NCBI GenBank assembly: GCA_937931795.1
Contig: CALHAP010000119.1
Coordinates: forward strand, 1 to 33,788
Source: an uncultured Paracoccaceae bacterium
GTDB taxonomy: Bacteria; Pseudomonadota; Alphaproteobacteria; Rhodobacterales; Rhodobacteraceae
Reading direction: 5' to 3'
DNA length: 33,788 nt
Position numbers and translations under genes: made by a program. Of the stretch, positions 20,171 through 30,255 are shown piece by piece. Every line of letters starts with the position of its first letter. Positions within the stretch are counted from its first letter, which is position 1. The notes under the pieces were generated by a model. The model had not been told where the DNA came from and did no database searches. It saw nothing but the letters and a program-made list of their open reading frames with translations.

Positions 20171-21844
20171 ATGCTGCGTGCGCTTGATATTCGCGACATG
20201 CTGATCATTGATCGGTTAAACCTGTCGTTCCAGCCGGGTCTGAATGTGCTGACGGGCGAAACCGGCGCTGGTAAATCCATTCTTTTAGACAGTCTTGGGT
20301 TCGTCTTAGGCTGGCGCGGGCGCGCGGAATTGGTCCGTAAGGGCGCAGAAACGGGCGAAGTCACAGCGACATTTGACATGCCTGCGGGCCACCCTGCCGA
20401 GGCGGTGTTGGCGGATGCGGGCATTGAGGCGGAAGACGGCGAGTTGATCCTGCGTCGTGTGAACAGCCGGGACGGTCGTAAAACAGCTTGGGTTAATTCG
20501 GTGCGCGTCTCTGGCGAGATTTTGCGTCAACTGTCTGAAACATTGGTGGAATTGCACGGGCAGCAAGACGACCGTGGATTGCTCAATCCACGTGATCACC
20601 GCGCCCTGCTTGATGATTTCGCAGGTTTGGGGCCAAAAGTTGCCAAGGTACGCTCAGCATGGACCGCGCGTCGCAAGGCGCAAAAGGCGCTGGCGGATGC
20701 GTTGGCCGCAGTTGCGGACCTCAAGGCCGAAGAAGAGTTTTTGCGCCACGCAGTTGAGGAATTTCAAACCCTAGACGCGCAACCCGGCGAAGATCAGGCC
20801 CTCGACACCCAACGCCGCCAGATGCAAGCCGCAGAGCGCATCGGTGATGACATCGCCAAGGCCTATGCGCTGATTACGGGACAAGGGGCAGAGGCAGCGA
20901 TCGGGGATGCGATCCGTTGGCTTGATGGTGCGGCGCAAAGCGCTGATGGCCACCTTGATGCGCCCCTAGAGGCGCTTGCCCGTGCGCTGGATGCGATTGG
21001 CGAGGCCGAACAGGGCATTGTCGCCAGCCGGTCGGCGCTGAACTATGATGCTTTCGCCCTAGAGCAAACTGAAGAGCGGCTGTTTGCCATCCGCGCGTTG
21101 GCCCGTAAACACAGCGTGCAACCCGATGATTTGGCGACTTTTGGGGCTGATCTTGCGGGTCGTTTGGCCCGTTTGGATGCCTCAGAGGGGGATATTGGCG
21201 TGTTGCAGGCCGATGTTGCGGCGACCGAGGCGGCCTATCTGGCGGCAGCCAATGCGCTGACGTCCGCGCGGCAAAGCTGGGGCGCGAAACTGTCCAAAGC
21301 GATGGGGGCAGAACTGGCGCCGCTGAAAATGGAGCGCGCCGTTTTCATGGTCGATGTGACGCCGGGCGAGGCCGGTCCCGACGGCGTGGACGAGGTCACA
21401 TTTTGCGTGGCGACCAACCCCGGCGCGCCTGCCGGTCCCTTGGGCAAGATCGCATCGGGCGGTGAGTTGAGCCGCTTTTTACTGGCGCTCAAGGTCTGTT
21501 TGACCCGCGATGCGCAGGGGCTGACGATGATATTTGACGAGATCGACCGGGGCGTTGGCGGGGCCACAGCCAATGCGGTCGGGCGACGTTTGGCGGGGCT
21601 TGCCTCGAACGGCCAGGTCTTGGTCGTGACGCACAGTCCACAGGTCGCGGCCTTGGGCGCGCACCATTGGCGCGTCGAAAAGTCAGTCTCCAAACAAGCG
21701 GGCGAAGAGGTGACCACCAGCCGCGTTGTGCCCTTGGACGCGGGCCAGCGGATTGACGAGATCGCCCGAATGTTGGCGGGCGACACGGTGACAGATGCTG
21801 CACGGGGTGCCGCGCGCGAGTTGTTGGCGGATGCCGCAGCATGA
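20171..21844 (+). CDS. recN: DNA repair protein RecN
   Basis: Walker A TGETGAGKSILLDSL, HGQQDDRGLL, GKIASGGELSRFLLALK, IFDEIDRGVGGATANAVGRRL, THSPQVAALG. Confidence 0.97.
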   Translation: MLRALDIRDMLIIDRLNLSFQPGLNVLTGETGAGKSILLDSLGFVLGWRGRAELVRKGAETGEVTATFDMPAGHPAEAVLADAGIEAEDGELILRRVNSRDGRKTAWVNSVRVSGEILRQLSETLVELHGQQDDRGLLNPRDHRALLDDFAGLGPKVAKVRSAWTARRKAQKALADALAAVADLKAEEEFLRHAVEEFQTLDAQPGEDQALDTQRRQMQAAERIGDDIAKAYALITGQGAEAAIGDAIRWLDGAAQSADGHLDAPLEALARALDAIGEAEQGIVASRSALNYDAFALEQTEERLFAIRALARKHSVQPDDLATFGADLAGRLARLDASEGDIGVLQADVAATEAAYLAAANALTSARQSWGAKLSKAMGAELAPLKMERAVFMVDVTPGEAGPDGVDEVTFCVATNPGAPAGPLGKIASGGELSRFLLALKVCLTRDAQGLTMIFDEIDRGVGGATANAVGRRLAGLASNGQVLVVTHSPQVAALGAHHWRVEKSVSKQAGEEVTTSRVVPLDAGQRIDEIARMLAGDTVTDAARGAARELLADAAA

Positions 21845-21889
21845 TTGCATTCCCGCCCTTTGGTCCGCAAACGGCGGGGTGAGGCGGGG

Positions 21890-23563
21890 ATGACGACGCC
21901 AGATGCGCCACCACTCGACGACCTGTCCCGCCTGCGCCGGATGTGGTCCGTGTTGCTGGACCGTGGCCCGAGCGAAGTGCAGTTTTGGTTCATCGCCCTG
22001 CTGGTTGGGATCGCTGCCGGTAGCGCTGCTGTGGCATTTAGGTTTGCCATTATTCATTTGCAAACATGGGTTTATGGCACGGATGATGTGGCGACGATCC
22101 ATACCTTTGCCGCGTCGCTTGCATGGTATTGGGTGCTGACGATCCCGATTGTCGGCGGCTTGGTCGTGGGGCTACTCCTGCACCATTTTACCGACGACGC
22201 GCGGGTTAAATCTGTGGCCGAGGTCATCGAAGGGGCCGCGCTTTATGATGGTCGTGTGAAGCGCAAACAGGGTCTGATCTCCAGCCTTGCGAGTATGATC
22301 ACGCTATCGACGGGTGGATCATCGGGGCGCGAAGGGCCGGTTGTGCATTTGGCGGGTGTGATGTCGTCTTATGTGGCGCGCTGGATCAACGCTGACGGGA
22401 TCCACGGCCGTGATTTGCTGGGCTGTGCTGTTGCGGCGGCTGTGTCGGCCAGCTTTAATGCGCCCATTGCGGGGGCGCTCTTTGCGCTAGAGGTCGTGTT
22501 GCGCCATTTCGCGGTACACGCATTCGCCCCCATTGCGATTGCGAGTGTGGCGGGCACCGTGATCAACCGCTTGGCGTTCGGCGATACCACCGAGTTTGAT
22601 CTGTCGATCGTCTCGATATTGGGATTTTACCAAGAGCTACCCGCATTCATGATCCTCGGGCTGATTTGCGGCTTGGTCGCATTCGTGTTGATGCGCGCGA
22701 TCTTTTGGTCGGATGATTTTGCCACCAATGTGATGGCGCGGCTCGACCTGCCCCGCTGGCTGCGCCCACCGATGGCCGGGGCTTTGCTCGGGCTACTGGC
22801 GATCTTTTTCCCGCATATCATCGGGGTCGGCTACGAGACCACATCGCGTGCCTTGCAGGGTGATTTGGTATTGAGCGTTGCGGTGCTGTTCGTTGTGGCC
22901 AAGGTTGCTGCAACCGCTATCACCATGGGCGGGCGCATGGGTGGGGGCGTGTTCTCGCCCGCGCTGATGGTGGGGGCGCTCACGGGCCTTGCATTTGGGT
23001 TGGTCGCCACCGCGATCTTGCCGGACGTGTCGGGAGAGATCACGCTCTATGCCCTCGCCGGCATGGGCGGGGTGGCGGCGGCGGTGCTCGGAGCGCCCAT
23101 TTCGACTACTCTGATCGTGTTCGAGCTGACAGGCGATTGGCAGGCGGGTATTGCCGTGATGGTGACCGTGTCGCTGTCGTCTGCGGTGGCCAGTCGTATG
23201 GTGGACCGGTCATTTTTCCTGACCCAATTGGAACGGCGTGGGGTGCATCTGGCGGCAGGCCCGCAGGCGTGGCTATTGGGCACATTTTCCGTGCAAAGCA
23301 TCATGCGCAGCGCCGATGCGCCGCGTGCGGCCCCTTTGGAAGACTGTGAAACGATGGTGCGCGGTGGGACATGGCTGGCGACAAACGCGACGCTAGAAGC
23401 CGCGATGCCAATATTCGAGAAAACCAATGTGCCGTTTATTCCCGTCGCCCATTTCCCCCCCGATGATGCGCCGCCCGAGGTTTGGGGCGCGCTGTTTCAG
23501 GTCGATGCCCTCAAGGCGCTGAACCGCGCGCTGGTGCGCACGGCTGAGGAGGAACATTCCTAG
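21890..23563 (+). CDS. ClC-family chloride channel / Cl-/H+ antiporter-like protein
   Basis: GGSSGREGPVVHLAG, FNAPIAGALFALEVVL, GGRMGGGVFSPALMVGA, APISTTLIVFELTGDW. Start MTTPDAPP at 21890. Confidence 0.93.
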   Translation: MTTPDAPPLDDLSRLRRMWSVLLDRGPSEVQFWFIALLVGIAAGSAAVAFRFAIIHLQTWVYGTDDVATIHTFAASLAWYWVLTIPIVGGLVVGLLLHHFTDDARVKSVAEVIEGAALYDGRVKRKQGLISSLASMITLSTGGSSGREGPVVHLAGVMSSYVARWINADGIHGRDLLGCAVAAAVSASFNAPIAGALFALEVVLRHFAVHAFAPIAIASVAGTVINRLAFGDTTEFDLSIVSILGFYQELPAFMILGLICGLVAFVLMRAIFWSDDFATNVMARLDLPRWLRPPMAGALLGLLAIFFPHIIGVGYETTSRALQGDLVLSVAVLFVVAKVAATAITMGGRMGGGVFSPALMVGALTGLAFGLVATAILPDVSGEITLYALAGMGGVAAAVLGAPISTTLIVFELTGDWQAGIAVMVTVSLSSAVASRMVDRSFFLTQLERRGVHLAAGPQAWLLGTFSVQSIMRSADAPRAAPLEDCETMVRGGTWLATNATLEAAMPIFEKTNVPFIPVAHFPPDDAPPEVWGALFQVDALKALNRALVRTAEEEHS

Positions 23564-23901
23564 AGCGATTCCACCGAGACTTTGTTGGTGTAGAATGCCA
23601 GATAACCTGCGATCTGTTCCATGCCTGCAATTGGCGTGTCATAAGACCATGCCGCGTCTTTGATTGGTCCCGATTTCGCGATGATGGTGTAATAGGTGGC
23701 CGTGCCTTTGTAAGGGCAGGACGATGTGGTGTCGGATGGGTCGAGGAACGCTTGCGCGAAATCTTCGCGGGGGAAGTAGATGACGGGTGGATAGTCGCCT
23801 TCGATCAGCTCTAGCGCTGCTTTTGTTTCCGCCAAAACCGCGCCGCCTGCGCGCACCGTCCATGTGCCGTTCGCGGGCCTGATTTTGATATGATCTGCCA
23901 T
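23560..23901 (-). CDS. DUF427 domain-containing protein
   Basis: VRAGGAVLAETKAALELIEGDYPPVIYFPREDF...SCPYKGTATYYTI...AAWSYDTPIAGMEQIAGYLAFY, typical DUF427. Start MADHIKIRP. Confidence 0.9.
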   Translation of the reverse strand: MADHIKIRPANGTWTVRAGGAVLAETKAALELIEGDYPPVIYFPREDFAQAFLDPSDTTSSCPYKGTATYYTIIAKSGPIKDAAWSYDTPIAGMEQIAGYLAFYTNKVSVESL

Positions 23902-23974
23902 TGGTAACATCTCCCCCAAATAGAGTTTTCGCCTGCAACCGCAGGATTTCATGGCTGTTCCTGAAACGAGAGCC

Positions 23975-25756
23975 TCAGAGCGGGGCGCAGGCCTGCTGCA
24001 ACCACGCGAGGGCAGCACCTTCTACGCGGCCCCCTATCTTATCCAAAGTAGTGCGGTGGTAGGCATCAATCCAGCCCCGTTCCGCATCCGTCAGCTGGCC
24101 CACGTCGATCAGACGTCTGTCAAAGGGGACAAAGGTCAGCGTTTCAAACTGATACATCTCGCGGTCATCGGCAGTGGGCAAATCATCTGCCGCCTCGACC
24201 ACGATCAGGTTTTCAATGCGGATGCCGAACGCCCCTTCGCGGTAGTACCCCGGCTCATTGGACAGGATCATGCCCGGTTCAAGTGGGACGGTATTGCGGC
24301 GTGAAATCCCTTGCGGGCCTTCATGAACGCTGAGGTAGGCGCCAACGCCGTGGCCAGTCCCATGATCGAAATCACGGCCCATATCCCATAGCGGTTGCCG
24401 CGCAATGGCATCAAGATCGCGGCCTGCGTGTCCTTTGGGAAAGCGCGTGCGGCTGAGGTTCACCATGCCACGCAGCACCGCCGTATAGCTCGCAATCGCA
24501 TCCTCGGGCGGTGTGCCGATGGTGATCGTGCGCGTGATATCGGTGGTGCCGTCAATGTATTGCCCACCGGAATCGACCAGTAGCAGCTCGCCTACGTTCA
24601 CCGCGCGGTTTGTCGCCTCGGTCACGCGGTAATGAACGATGGCCCCGTTTGGACCCGCGCCGCTGATTGTCTCAAAGCTGATGTCGCGCAGCGCGTTGGT
24701 GTCGCGGCGGAAGGATTCCAAGCGTTTGACCACGTCGATCTCTGTCAGACCGCCCTTTGGGGCCTCGGCGTCGAGCCACGCGAGGAACTGCACCATGGCG
24801 GCCCCATCGCGCATATGAGCCGCGCGGCTGCCTGCGATCTCGGTGGGGTTTTTGCGGGCTTTCGGCAGGGCGCAGGGGTCGCTACCTTCGACAACCTTGT
24901 CACCGAGCAGTGTTTTCACCGCCTGCGGACAGGTTTTGGGATCAACGCGGATAGGGCCGCTTTGCTGGGTCAGATGATCCGCGAAAATTGTCTGATCCAC
25001 GACTGACACATGCGGGCCGAAGTGATCTGTGATGCCATCCGCCTTGCCCGGCAGCGCATAGAGGGTGACCGCCCCGTCATGATGCAGCAGCGCGAAGGCC
25101 TGCGGCACAGGGTTCCGTTCCGTATCGGTGCCGCGAATGTTCAAAAGCCACGCGATACTGTCGGGCTGGGTGAGCAGGGTGCAGCCATCCGATATCTCGG
25201 CACTCAGTCGCGCGCGTTTGTCGGCGTGGCTTTCACCTGCGTTTTCAATTGGGTAGGCGGTGAAAGGCTGGCGCGGGGCATCAGGTTGATCGGTCCACAG
25301 TGGGTCGATCAGATTGTCCATGGCGCGCAGGGTAATGCCAGTGTTGGCGAGCGATTTCTCTGAACTCCTGATCTCGGAGATCGTGTGCAGCCATGGATCG
25401 TACCCCATCACGCCGCCGTCGGGCATCTGCTCATTCAGCCAACCCGCCAGCTTGACCTCGGGCCAATGGACGGGGGTGAAGACATCCGCCACCTGATCGC
25501 GGACCTGTAGGCGGTAGCGTCCGTCGATGAAAACGCCAGCGACATCCGCTAGCACCGCCGCGAAACCCGCAGAGCCGGTGAACCCTGTCAGCCACGCCAA
25601 ACGCGCGTCGCGCGGGGCCACGTATTCGCCTTGGTAGACATCCGCGAGAGGCACTAAAAACGCATCGACACCCTCAATCGCCATCGCCTGTCGCAAAGCG
25701 TCCAATCGGGCAGGGCCGTCGTCCGGGTTGGCGGTCTCGTCAAACGTCTGGAACAT
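23975..25756 (-). CDS. M24-family Xaa-Pro aminopeptidase (aminopeptidase P)
   Basis: Creatinase-like N-terminal domain (WLTGFTGSAGFAAVL, FIDGRYRLQ), metal-binding LLVDSGGQYIDGTTDITRTI, DFGTGHGVGA-like DFDHGTGHGVGAYLSVHEGPQ, NEPGYYREGAFGIRIENL. Start MFQTFDETA. Confidence 0.94.
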   Translation of the reverse strand: MFQTFDETANPDDGPARLDALRQAMAIEGVDAFLVPLADVYQGEYVAPRDARLAWLTGFTGSAGFAAVLADVAGVFIDGRYRLQVRDQVADVFTPVHWPEVKLAGWLNEQMPDGGVMGYDPWLHTISEIRSSEKSLANTGITLRAMDNLIDPLWTDQPDAPRQPFTAYPIENAGESHADKRARLSAEISDGCTLLTQPDSIAWLLNIRGTDTERNPVPQAFALLHHDGAVTLYALPGKADGITDHFGPHVSVVDQTIFADHLTQQSGPIRVDPKTCPQAVKTLLGDKVVEGSDPCALPKARKNPTEIAGSRAAHMRDGAAMVQFLAWLDAEAPKGGLTEIDVVKRLESFRRDTNALRDISFETISGAGPNGAIVHYRVTEATNRAVNVGELLLVDSGGQYIDGTTDITRTITIGTPPEDAIASYTAVLRGMVNLSRTRFPKGHAGRDLDAIARQPLWDMGRDFDHGTGHGVGAYLSVHEGPQGISRRNTVPLEPGMILSNEPGYYREGAFGIRIENLIVVEAADDLPTADDREMYQFETLTFVPFDRRLIDVGQLTDAERGWIDAYHRTTLDKIGGRVEGAALAWLQQACAPL

Positions 25757-25760
25757 TGGG

Positions 25761-27638
25761 CTACGCCACCTTTCGCATCCCCAACACGCGGGCGCGTTTG
25801 CGGGGATCGGTGTCAAATAGGCTGGCGAGCTGTTCGGTCATAGCCCCTGCCAATTGCTCGACATCGGTGATCGTCACCGCGCGTTCGTAGTAGCGGGTCA
25901 CGTCGTGGCCGATACCGATAGCCATCAGCTCGACCGCTTTGCGTTTCTCGACCATGGCGATGACATCGCGCAGGTGTTTCTCTAGGTAATTCGCGGGGTT
26001 AACGCTCAGCGTGCTGTCGTCCACGGGCGCGCCGTCAGAGATCACCATCAGGATTTTGCGCGCCTCTTTGCGGGCGGTCGTGCGCCGATGCGCCCATTCC
26101 AACGCCTCGCCGTCGATGTTTTCTTTGAGCAGACCTTCCTTCATCATCAGCCCGAGGTTATCGTGGGTCCGCCGCCAAGGAGCGTCGGCGGATTTGTAGA
26201 TGATGTGGCGCAAGTCATTGAGACGACCGGGCTGCGCGGGGCGACCCTCGGCCAGCCATTTCTCACGGCTTTGCCCGCCTTTCCACGCCTTGGTGGTAAA
26301 GCCCAATATCTCGACCTTGACCTGACAGCGCTCGAGCGTGCGGGCCAGAACATCGGCGCAGATGGCAGCAATAGAGATCGGACGCCCGCGCATAGAGCCG
26401 GAGTTATCGAGCAGGATCGTCACGCAGGTGTCGCGGAACTCGGTGTCTTTCTCGACCTTAAAGCTCAGCGGCGTCGTGGGATTGGCGACGACACGGGCGA
26501 GACGCCCCGCATCAAGGATCCCTTCCTCCAGATCAAACTCCCAAGAGCGGTTTTGCTGCGCTTGCAAGCGGCGTTGAAGCTTATTGGCAAGGCGCGACAC
26601 AGCGCCTTTAAGCGGTTCCAGCTGTTGATCAAGGTAGGCGCGCAGGCGTTCCAACTCGGCGGGTTCCGCCAGATCCTCGGCGCCAATTTCCTCATCAAAC
26701 TCGCTGTGGAACACCACATAATTGGGGTCGGCGTCTGAGACGGGCTGCGGGGCGGGGGGCTCCATCGGGGCCTCGCCTTCGGGCATTTCGGTCTCCTCAG
26801 AGTTCTCGGCGTCAGCGTTTTCGTCCATGCTGATCTGCGCGTCTGAGGCGTCTTGGGTCTCGTCTTGGGATTGCTCGGGGTCCGCATCGACGTCGTTTTC
26901 TTCGCTGTCGTCGTTGCCGGTGCTTTCAGGCTCGTCCTCATCCGCGCCGCCGTCTTCGGCCTCGTCTTCCATGTCGTCGTCGGTGGCGTCGGGATCATCG
27001 CCCAATTGATCGCCGTAGCCCAGATCCTTGATCAGATCGCGGGCCAGTTTGGCAAAGGCCTGTTGGTCCGCCAGCACATCGTCAATGCTGTCCAAACGGT
27101 CGCCGCAACTGTCCTCGATAAAGCCGCGCCACAGGTCCATGACATTGTCTGCACCGGGGGGCAGGGCGCGGCCTGTCGCCAGATGGCGCACGAGGTATCC
27201 GGCGGCCACGGACAACGGCGCGTCAGAGGCCTGACGGATTTGATCATAGCCCTTGCGCCGGGCTTCGGTGCCGATCTTGGCGTCGATATTGCCTGCGGTG
27301 CCGGGCATGTAGCGCGCGCCAACAGCCTCGACGCGGGCAGCCTCCATCGCGTCATAAAGGTCGCGGGCCATTTGCCCTTGGGGGAGATATTTGTTGTTGA
27401 TGCCGGCATCGTGGAATTTATGGCGCAACGCATAGGCATCGGCGGTGCCACGGGCCAAGAGCACCTCGTCACGGGTCATGCGGCGGCTGACCTGCGGTAG
27501 ACGGACCGTGTCGTTGGTTTGGCCGGGCGGGTCCACGCTATAGCTGATCGACAGATCAGGATCGTCGGCCAAAACTTTGGTCGCCTCGGCCAGCGCCTTC
27601 TTAAACGGATCAGCGGGATTATCGTTGGGTTTTTTCAT
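25761..27638 (-). CDS. cobT: Aerobic cobaltochelatase subunit CobT
   Basis: Acidic linker rich in D/E, C-terminal VWA domain [56 protein letters not shown]. Start [16 protein letters not shown]. Confidence 0.95.
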   Translation of the reverse strand: MKKPNDNPADPFKKALAEATKVLADDPDLSISYSVDPPGQTNDTVRLPQVSRRMTRDEVLLARGTADAYALRHKFHDAGINNKYLPQGQMARDLYDAMEAARVEAVGARYMPGTAGNIDAKIGTEARRKGYDQIRQASDAPLSVAAGYLVRHLATGRALPPGADNVMDLWRGFIEDSCGDRLDSIDDVLADQQAFAKLARDLIKDLGYGDQLGDDPDATDDDMEDEAEDGGADEDEPESTGNDDSEENDVDADPEQSQDETQDASDAQISMDENADAENSEETEMPEGEAPMEPPAPQPVSDADPNYVVFHSEFDEEIGAEDLAEPAELERLRAYLDQQLEPLKGAVSRLANKLQRRLQAQQNRSWEFDLEEGILDAGRLARVVANPTTPLSFKVEKDTEFRDTCVTILLDNSGSMRGRPISIAAICADVLARTLERCQVKVEILGFTTKAWKGGQSREKWLAEGRPAQPGRLNDLRHIIYKSADAPWRRTHDNLGLMMKEGLLKENIDGEALEWAHRRTTARKEARKILMVISDGAPVDDSTLSVNPANYLEKHLRDVIAMVEKRKAVELMAIGIGHDVTRYYERAVTITDVEQLAGAMTEQLASLFDTDPRKRARVLGMRKVA

Positions 27639-28055
27639 CGACCAAGGCCTTGCGCGCAAACAGGAACATCTGTCTGCACCATGCCGCAGATGAAATGACA
27701 AGCGCAAGTGTCCGTCGACGCGGCATCTTCTGAGTCGAAAGCTGCGCAAGGGGGTGAAATATTTTCTATTCCCCGTCGTTGCGGAAAAACTTCACAAAAA
27801 ATAGGCAGTTTGGGAGAAGTGCCGAAAATAACCACGTAGTACATTGATAGTGTTGAACAATTATATGTCACTTCTGTAGCTTTTCACGGCAAGTATTGGC
27901 TCATAACAGATGCGTGGCGGCATAAATACAGCACGTGCCGCATTGGTGCCCTATTTTATTTGCGCGCACTGGAAACCTTTCGGCGTCGGGCACAGTTACT
28001 CGGGTGAGGGCCGGACAAAAACGTACAGCCCACCCTAGTACACACGAGGAATGAC

Positions 28056-28886
28056 ATGACCAAGTTTGTCACACTAACTTCCATCGCGGCGCTGACAGCC
28101 GTATTGGGTACAGCGTCTTTCGCACAAGAGACTGCGCTGAACACATCAGGTGCCGCCGACCAGAATGAGGACCTGCGCGACAGCATCGCGGATGATTTCG
28201 AGCGTGATGCGGTCAATGAGAACTCAAACCGTGGCCGTGCGCTCGGTTTCGCAGGTTCGGTCGCAGCCAGCGGTTCTATCGCGGATGGTAACTCTGATTC
28301 CGCAAACGTCGGTATCGGTGTTGATCTGGGTTACTACGACGGCGTCAACGGCTACGGTCTTGAGCTGGCCTACGCCTATTCCGAAGCTGACGGCGTGGTC
28401 GACAAAGATCAGCTGACATACGAATTCGAATACCTGCGTGATTTCTCACCCGCGTTGTTCGGTTTTGCCAAAGTGCAAGGCAACTACCAAGGTCTCGACG
28501 CCGTTGGTGATGACGTCTTTGTAGGCTTCGGTGTTGGTTACCGGATCTACGACACAGCTGACTTGCAGTGGACTGTTCAGGCCGGCCCCGGCTACCGCGT
28601 GGCGTCTTTGACAGACCTCGACACGGATGTTGAAGGTGGTGCGATTGGTATTTCATCGAACTACTACAACCGTATCGACGCGAACTCGGCGATCTCTGTG
28701 AACACAGACATCATTGTGGCCGACGACAACACAGCGCTGATCAACAACATCGCGTTCACACAGAACGTCAGCAACGCTTTGGCGCTGCGCACAAGCCTTG
28801 AGACAAAGTACAACTCTGATCCGCTTGGCAACGCCGAGAACACAGACAACACATTGGGTGTGAGCCTCGTGTATTCGTTCAACTAA
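28056..28886 (+). CDS. Outer-membrane beta-barrel protein, DUF481-like (putative salt-induced OMP family)
   Basis: Signal peptide MTKFVTLTSIAALTAVLGTASFA|QE; alternating aromatic beta-strands (YEFEYLRDFSPALFGFAKVQGNYQ, GPGYRV); terminal aromatic VSLVYSFN. SD-like GAGGAA upstream. Confidence 0.8.
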   Translation: MTKFVTLTSIAALTAVLGTASFAQETALNTSGAADQNEDLRDSIADDFERDAVNENSNRGRALGFAGSVAASGSIADGNSDSANVGIGVDLGYYDGVNGYGLELAYAYSEADGVVDKDQLTYEFEYLRDFSPALFGFAKVQGNYQGLDAVGDDVFVGFGVGYRIYDTADLQWTVQAGPGYRVASLTDLDTDVEGGAIGISSNYYNRIDANSAISVNTDIIVADDNTALINNIAFTQNVSNALALRTSLETKYNSDPLGNAENTDNTLGVSLVYSFN

Positions 28887-28920
28887 ATCCATCGCTGAAT
28901 TTGCATTCCTGCGATGTGGA

Positions 28921-28948
28921 AACGGGGGCCTTCGGGTCCCCGTTTTTG
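28921..28948 (+). terminator. Rho-independent terminator after the DUF481-like gene
   Basis: AACGGGGGCC-TTCG-GGTCCCCGTT followed by TTTG: 10-bp stem with UUCG loop. Confidence 0.93.
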
Positions 28949-28971
28949 TTTGAGCAGACTGGTTTGACACG

Positions 28972-29001
28972 AAAAAAGCCGCCCGGTTAAGGGGCGGCTT
29001 T
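28972..29001 (-). terminator. Rho-independent terminator after cobS (minus strand)
   Basis: Minus strand reads AAAGCCGCCCCTTAACCGGGCGGCTTTTTTC, directly downstream of the cobS stop. Confidence 0.88.
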
Positions 29002-29023
29002 CTGTATAGACGGACGGGTCTTG

Positions 29024-30010
29024 TTACCCGACAGCGACGCTCGCCGCACTTTCGGGGAGCTCTTCGTCAAAGCACCGCTGGAAGAACTCGGCGACCGTCT
29101 GCCGCTCTAGCTCGTCACATTTGTTCAGGAATGACAGGCGGAAGGCGTAGCCGACGTTACGGAAAATAGCGGCGTTTTGCGCCCAGTTGATCACCGTGCG
29201 CGGCGACATCACCGTGCTGAGGTCGCCATTCATAAACGCCGTGCGCGTCAGGTCCGCGACCGTCACCATCTGGTTGACCGTTTTGCGGCCTTCGGCGGTG
29301 TTGTAATGCGGGGCCTTGGACAGAATGATCGCGGCCTCGGCGTCTTGGCTCAGGTAGTTCAGCGTCGCCACGAGGGACCAGCGGTCCATCTGCGCTTGGT
29401 TGATCTGTTGTGTGCCGTGGTACAGGCCCGTTGTGTCGCCCAAGCCTACGGTGTTTGCCGTCGCAAAGAGGCGGAAGAACGGGTTGGGCGTGATGATTTC
29501 GTTTTGGTCCATCAGGGTCAGCTTGCCGTCAGTTTCCAAAACCCGCTGGATCACGAACATAACATCTGCACGGCCCGCGTCGTATTCGTCAAACACGATG
29601 GCCACAGGATTGCGCAGCGCCCACGGTAGGATGCCCTCGTGAAATTCGGTGACTTGCACGCCATCTTTGAGCTTGATCGCGTCTTTGCCGATCAGATCAA
29701 TCCGGCTGATGTGGCTGTCGAGGTTTACGCGCACAGTTGGCCAGTTGAGGCGGGCTGCGACTTGTTCGATGTGCGTCGATTTGCCCGTGCCGTGATACCC
29801 TTGGATCATCACGCGGCGGTTGTGCGAAAAGCCTGCAAGGATCGCGAGGGAGGTGTCAGGGTCAAATTTATAGGTACTGTCGATTTCAGGCACGCGGTCC
29901 GTGCGCTCGGCAAAGCCGGGGACGGTCATATCGGTGTCGATGCCAAAAACATCCCGCACAGAGACAGTCTCGGTCGGTTTTGCGGTCATTTCGGTCATGC
30001 CATCGGCCAT
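29024..30010 (-). CDS. cobS: Aerobic cobaltochelatase subunit CobS (MoxR/AAA+ family)
   Basis: [96 protein letters not shown]. Start uncertain (30031 or 30010). Confidence 0.96.
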   Translation of the reverse strand: MADGMTEMTAKPTETVSVRDVFGIDTDMTVPGFAERTDRVPEIDSTYKFDPDTSLAILAGFSHNRRVMIQGYHGTGKSTHIEQVAARLNWPTVRVNLDSHISRIDLIGKDAIKLKDGVQVTEFHEGILPWALRNPVAIVFDEYDAGRADVMFVIQRVLETDGKLTLMDQNEIITPNPFFRLFATANTVGLGDTTGLYHGTQQINQAQMDRWSLVATLNYLSQDAEAAIILSKAPHYNTAEGRKTVNQMVTVADLTRTAFMNGDLSTVMSPRTVINWAQNAAIFRNVGYAFRLSFLNKCDELERQTVAEFFQRCFDEELPESAASVAVG

Positions 30011-30255
30011 GCTTGCGCCTTTCGCGTTCAATACGTGATAATTTACCTGAGGGATGACTGATTATCCAAGCTGCTGCAAGGGGGAGAGAGGCGCACTTGG
30101 GTGCCATTATTCTGATCAGAAACAGCGGCGAGATCGTTTATTCCCGGACTTAGAAACGCATTGTTTACGGTATGCTTTGTATTTGCCTTTTATGTGCCAC
30201 CCTTCGGCGACACTTGTCTGATTAATCATAATTGAATTTGTTTGTTTGGACTATC

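Noticed and set aside
26088-26738. 216-aa plus-strand ORF (and 26853..27500)
   Set aside because: Antisense to cobT with no recognisable family.
26722-27009. 95-aa serine-rich ORF on the plus strand
   Set aside because: Antisense of the Asp/Glu-rich CobT linker; the Ser bias is a by-product of the GAC/GAG-rich codons on the other strand.
27635-27871. 78-aa minus-strand ORF upstream of cobT
   Set aside because: Lies in the AT-rich divergent promoter region; composition does not look like a conserved protein.
27639-28055. Cobalamin riboswitch near cobT/cobS
   Set aside because: No convincing B12-box (GCCACTG-like) with the expected context in this region or upstream of cobS.
30060-30070. TTATCCAAG near the cobS start as a third DnaA box
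   Set aside because: Deviates from TTATCCACA at the discriminating 3' positions; too weak to list alongside the two perfect matches.
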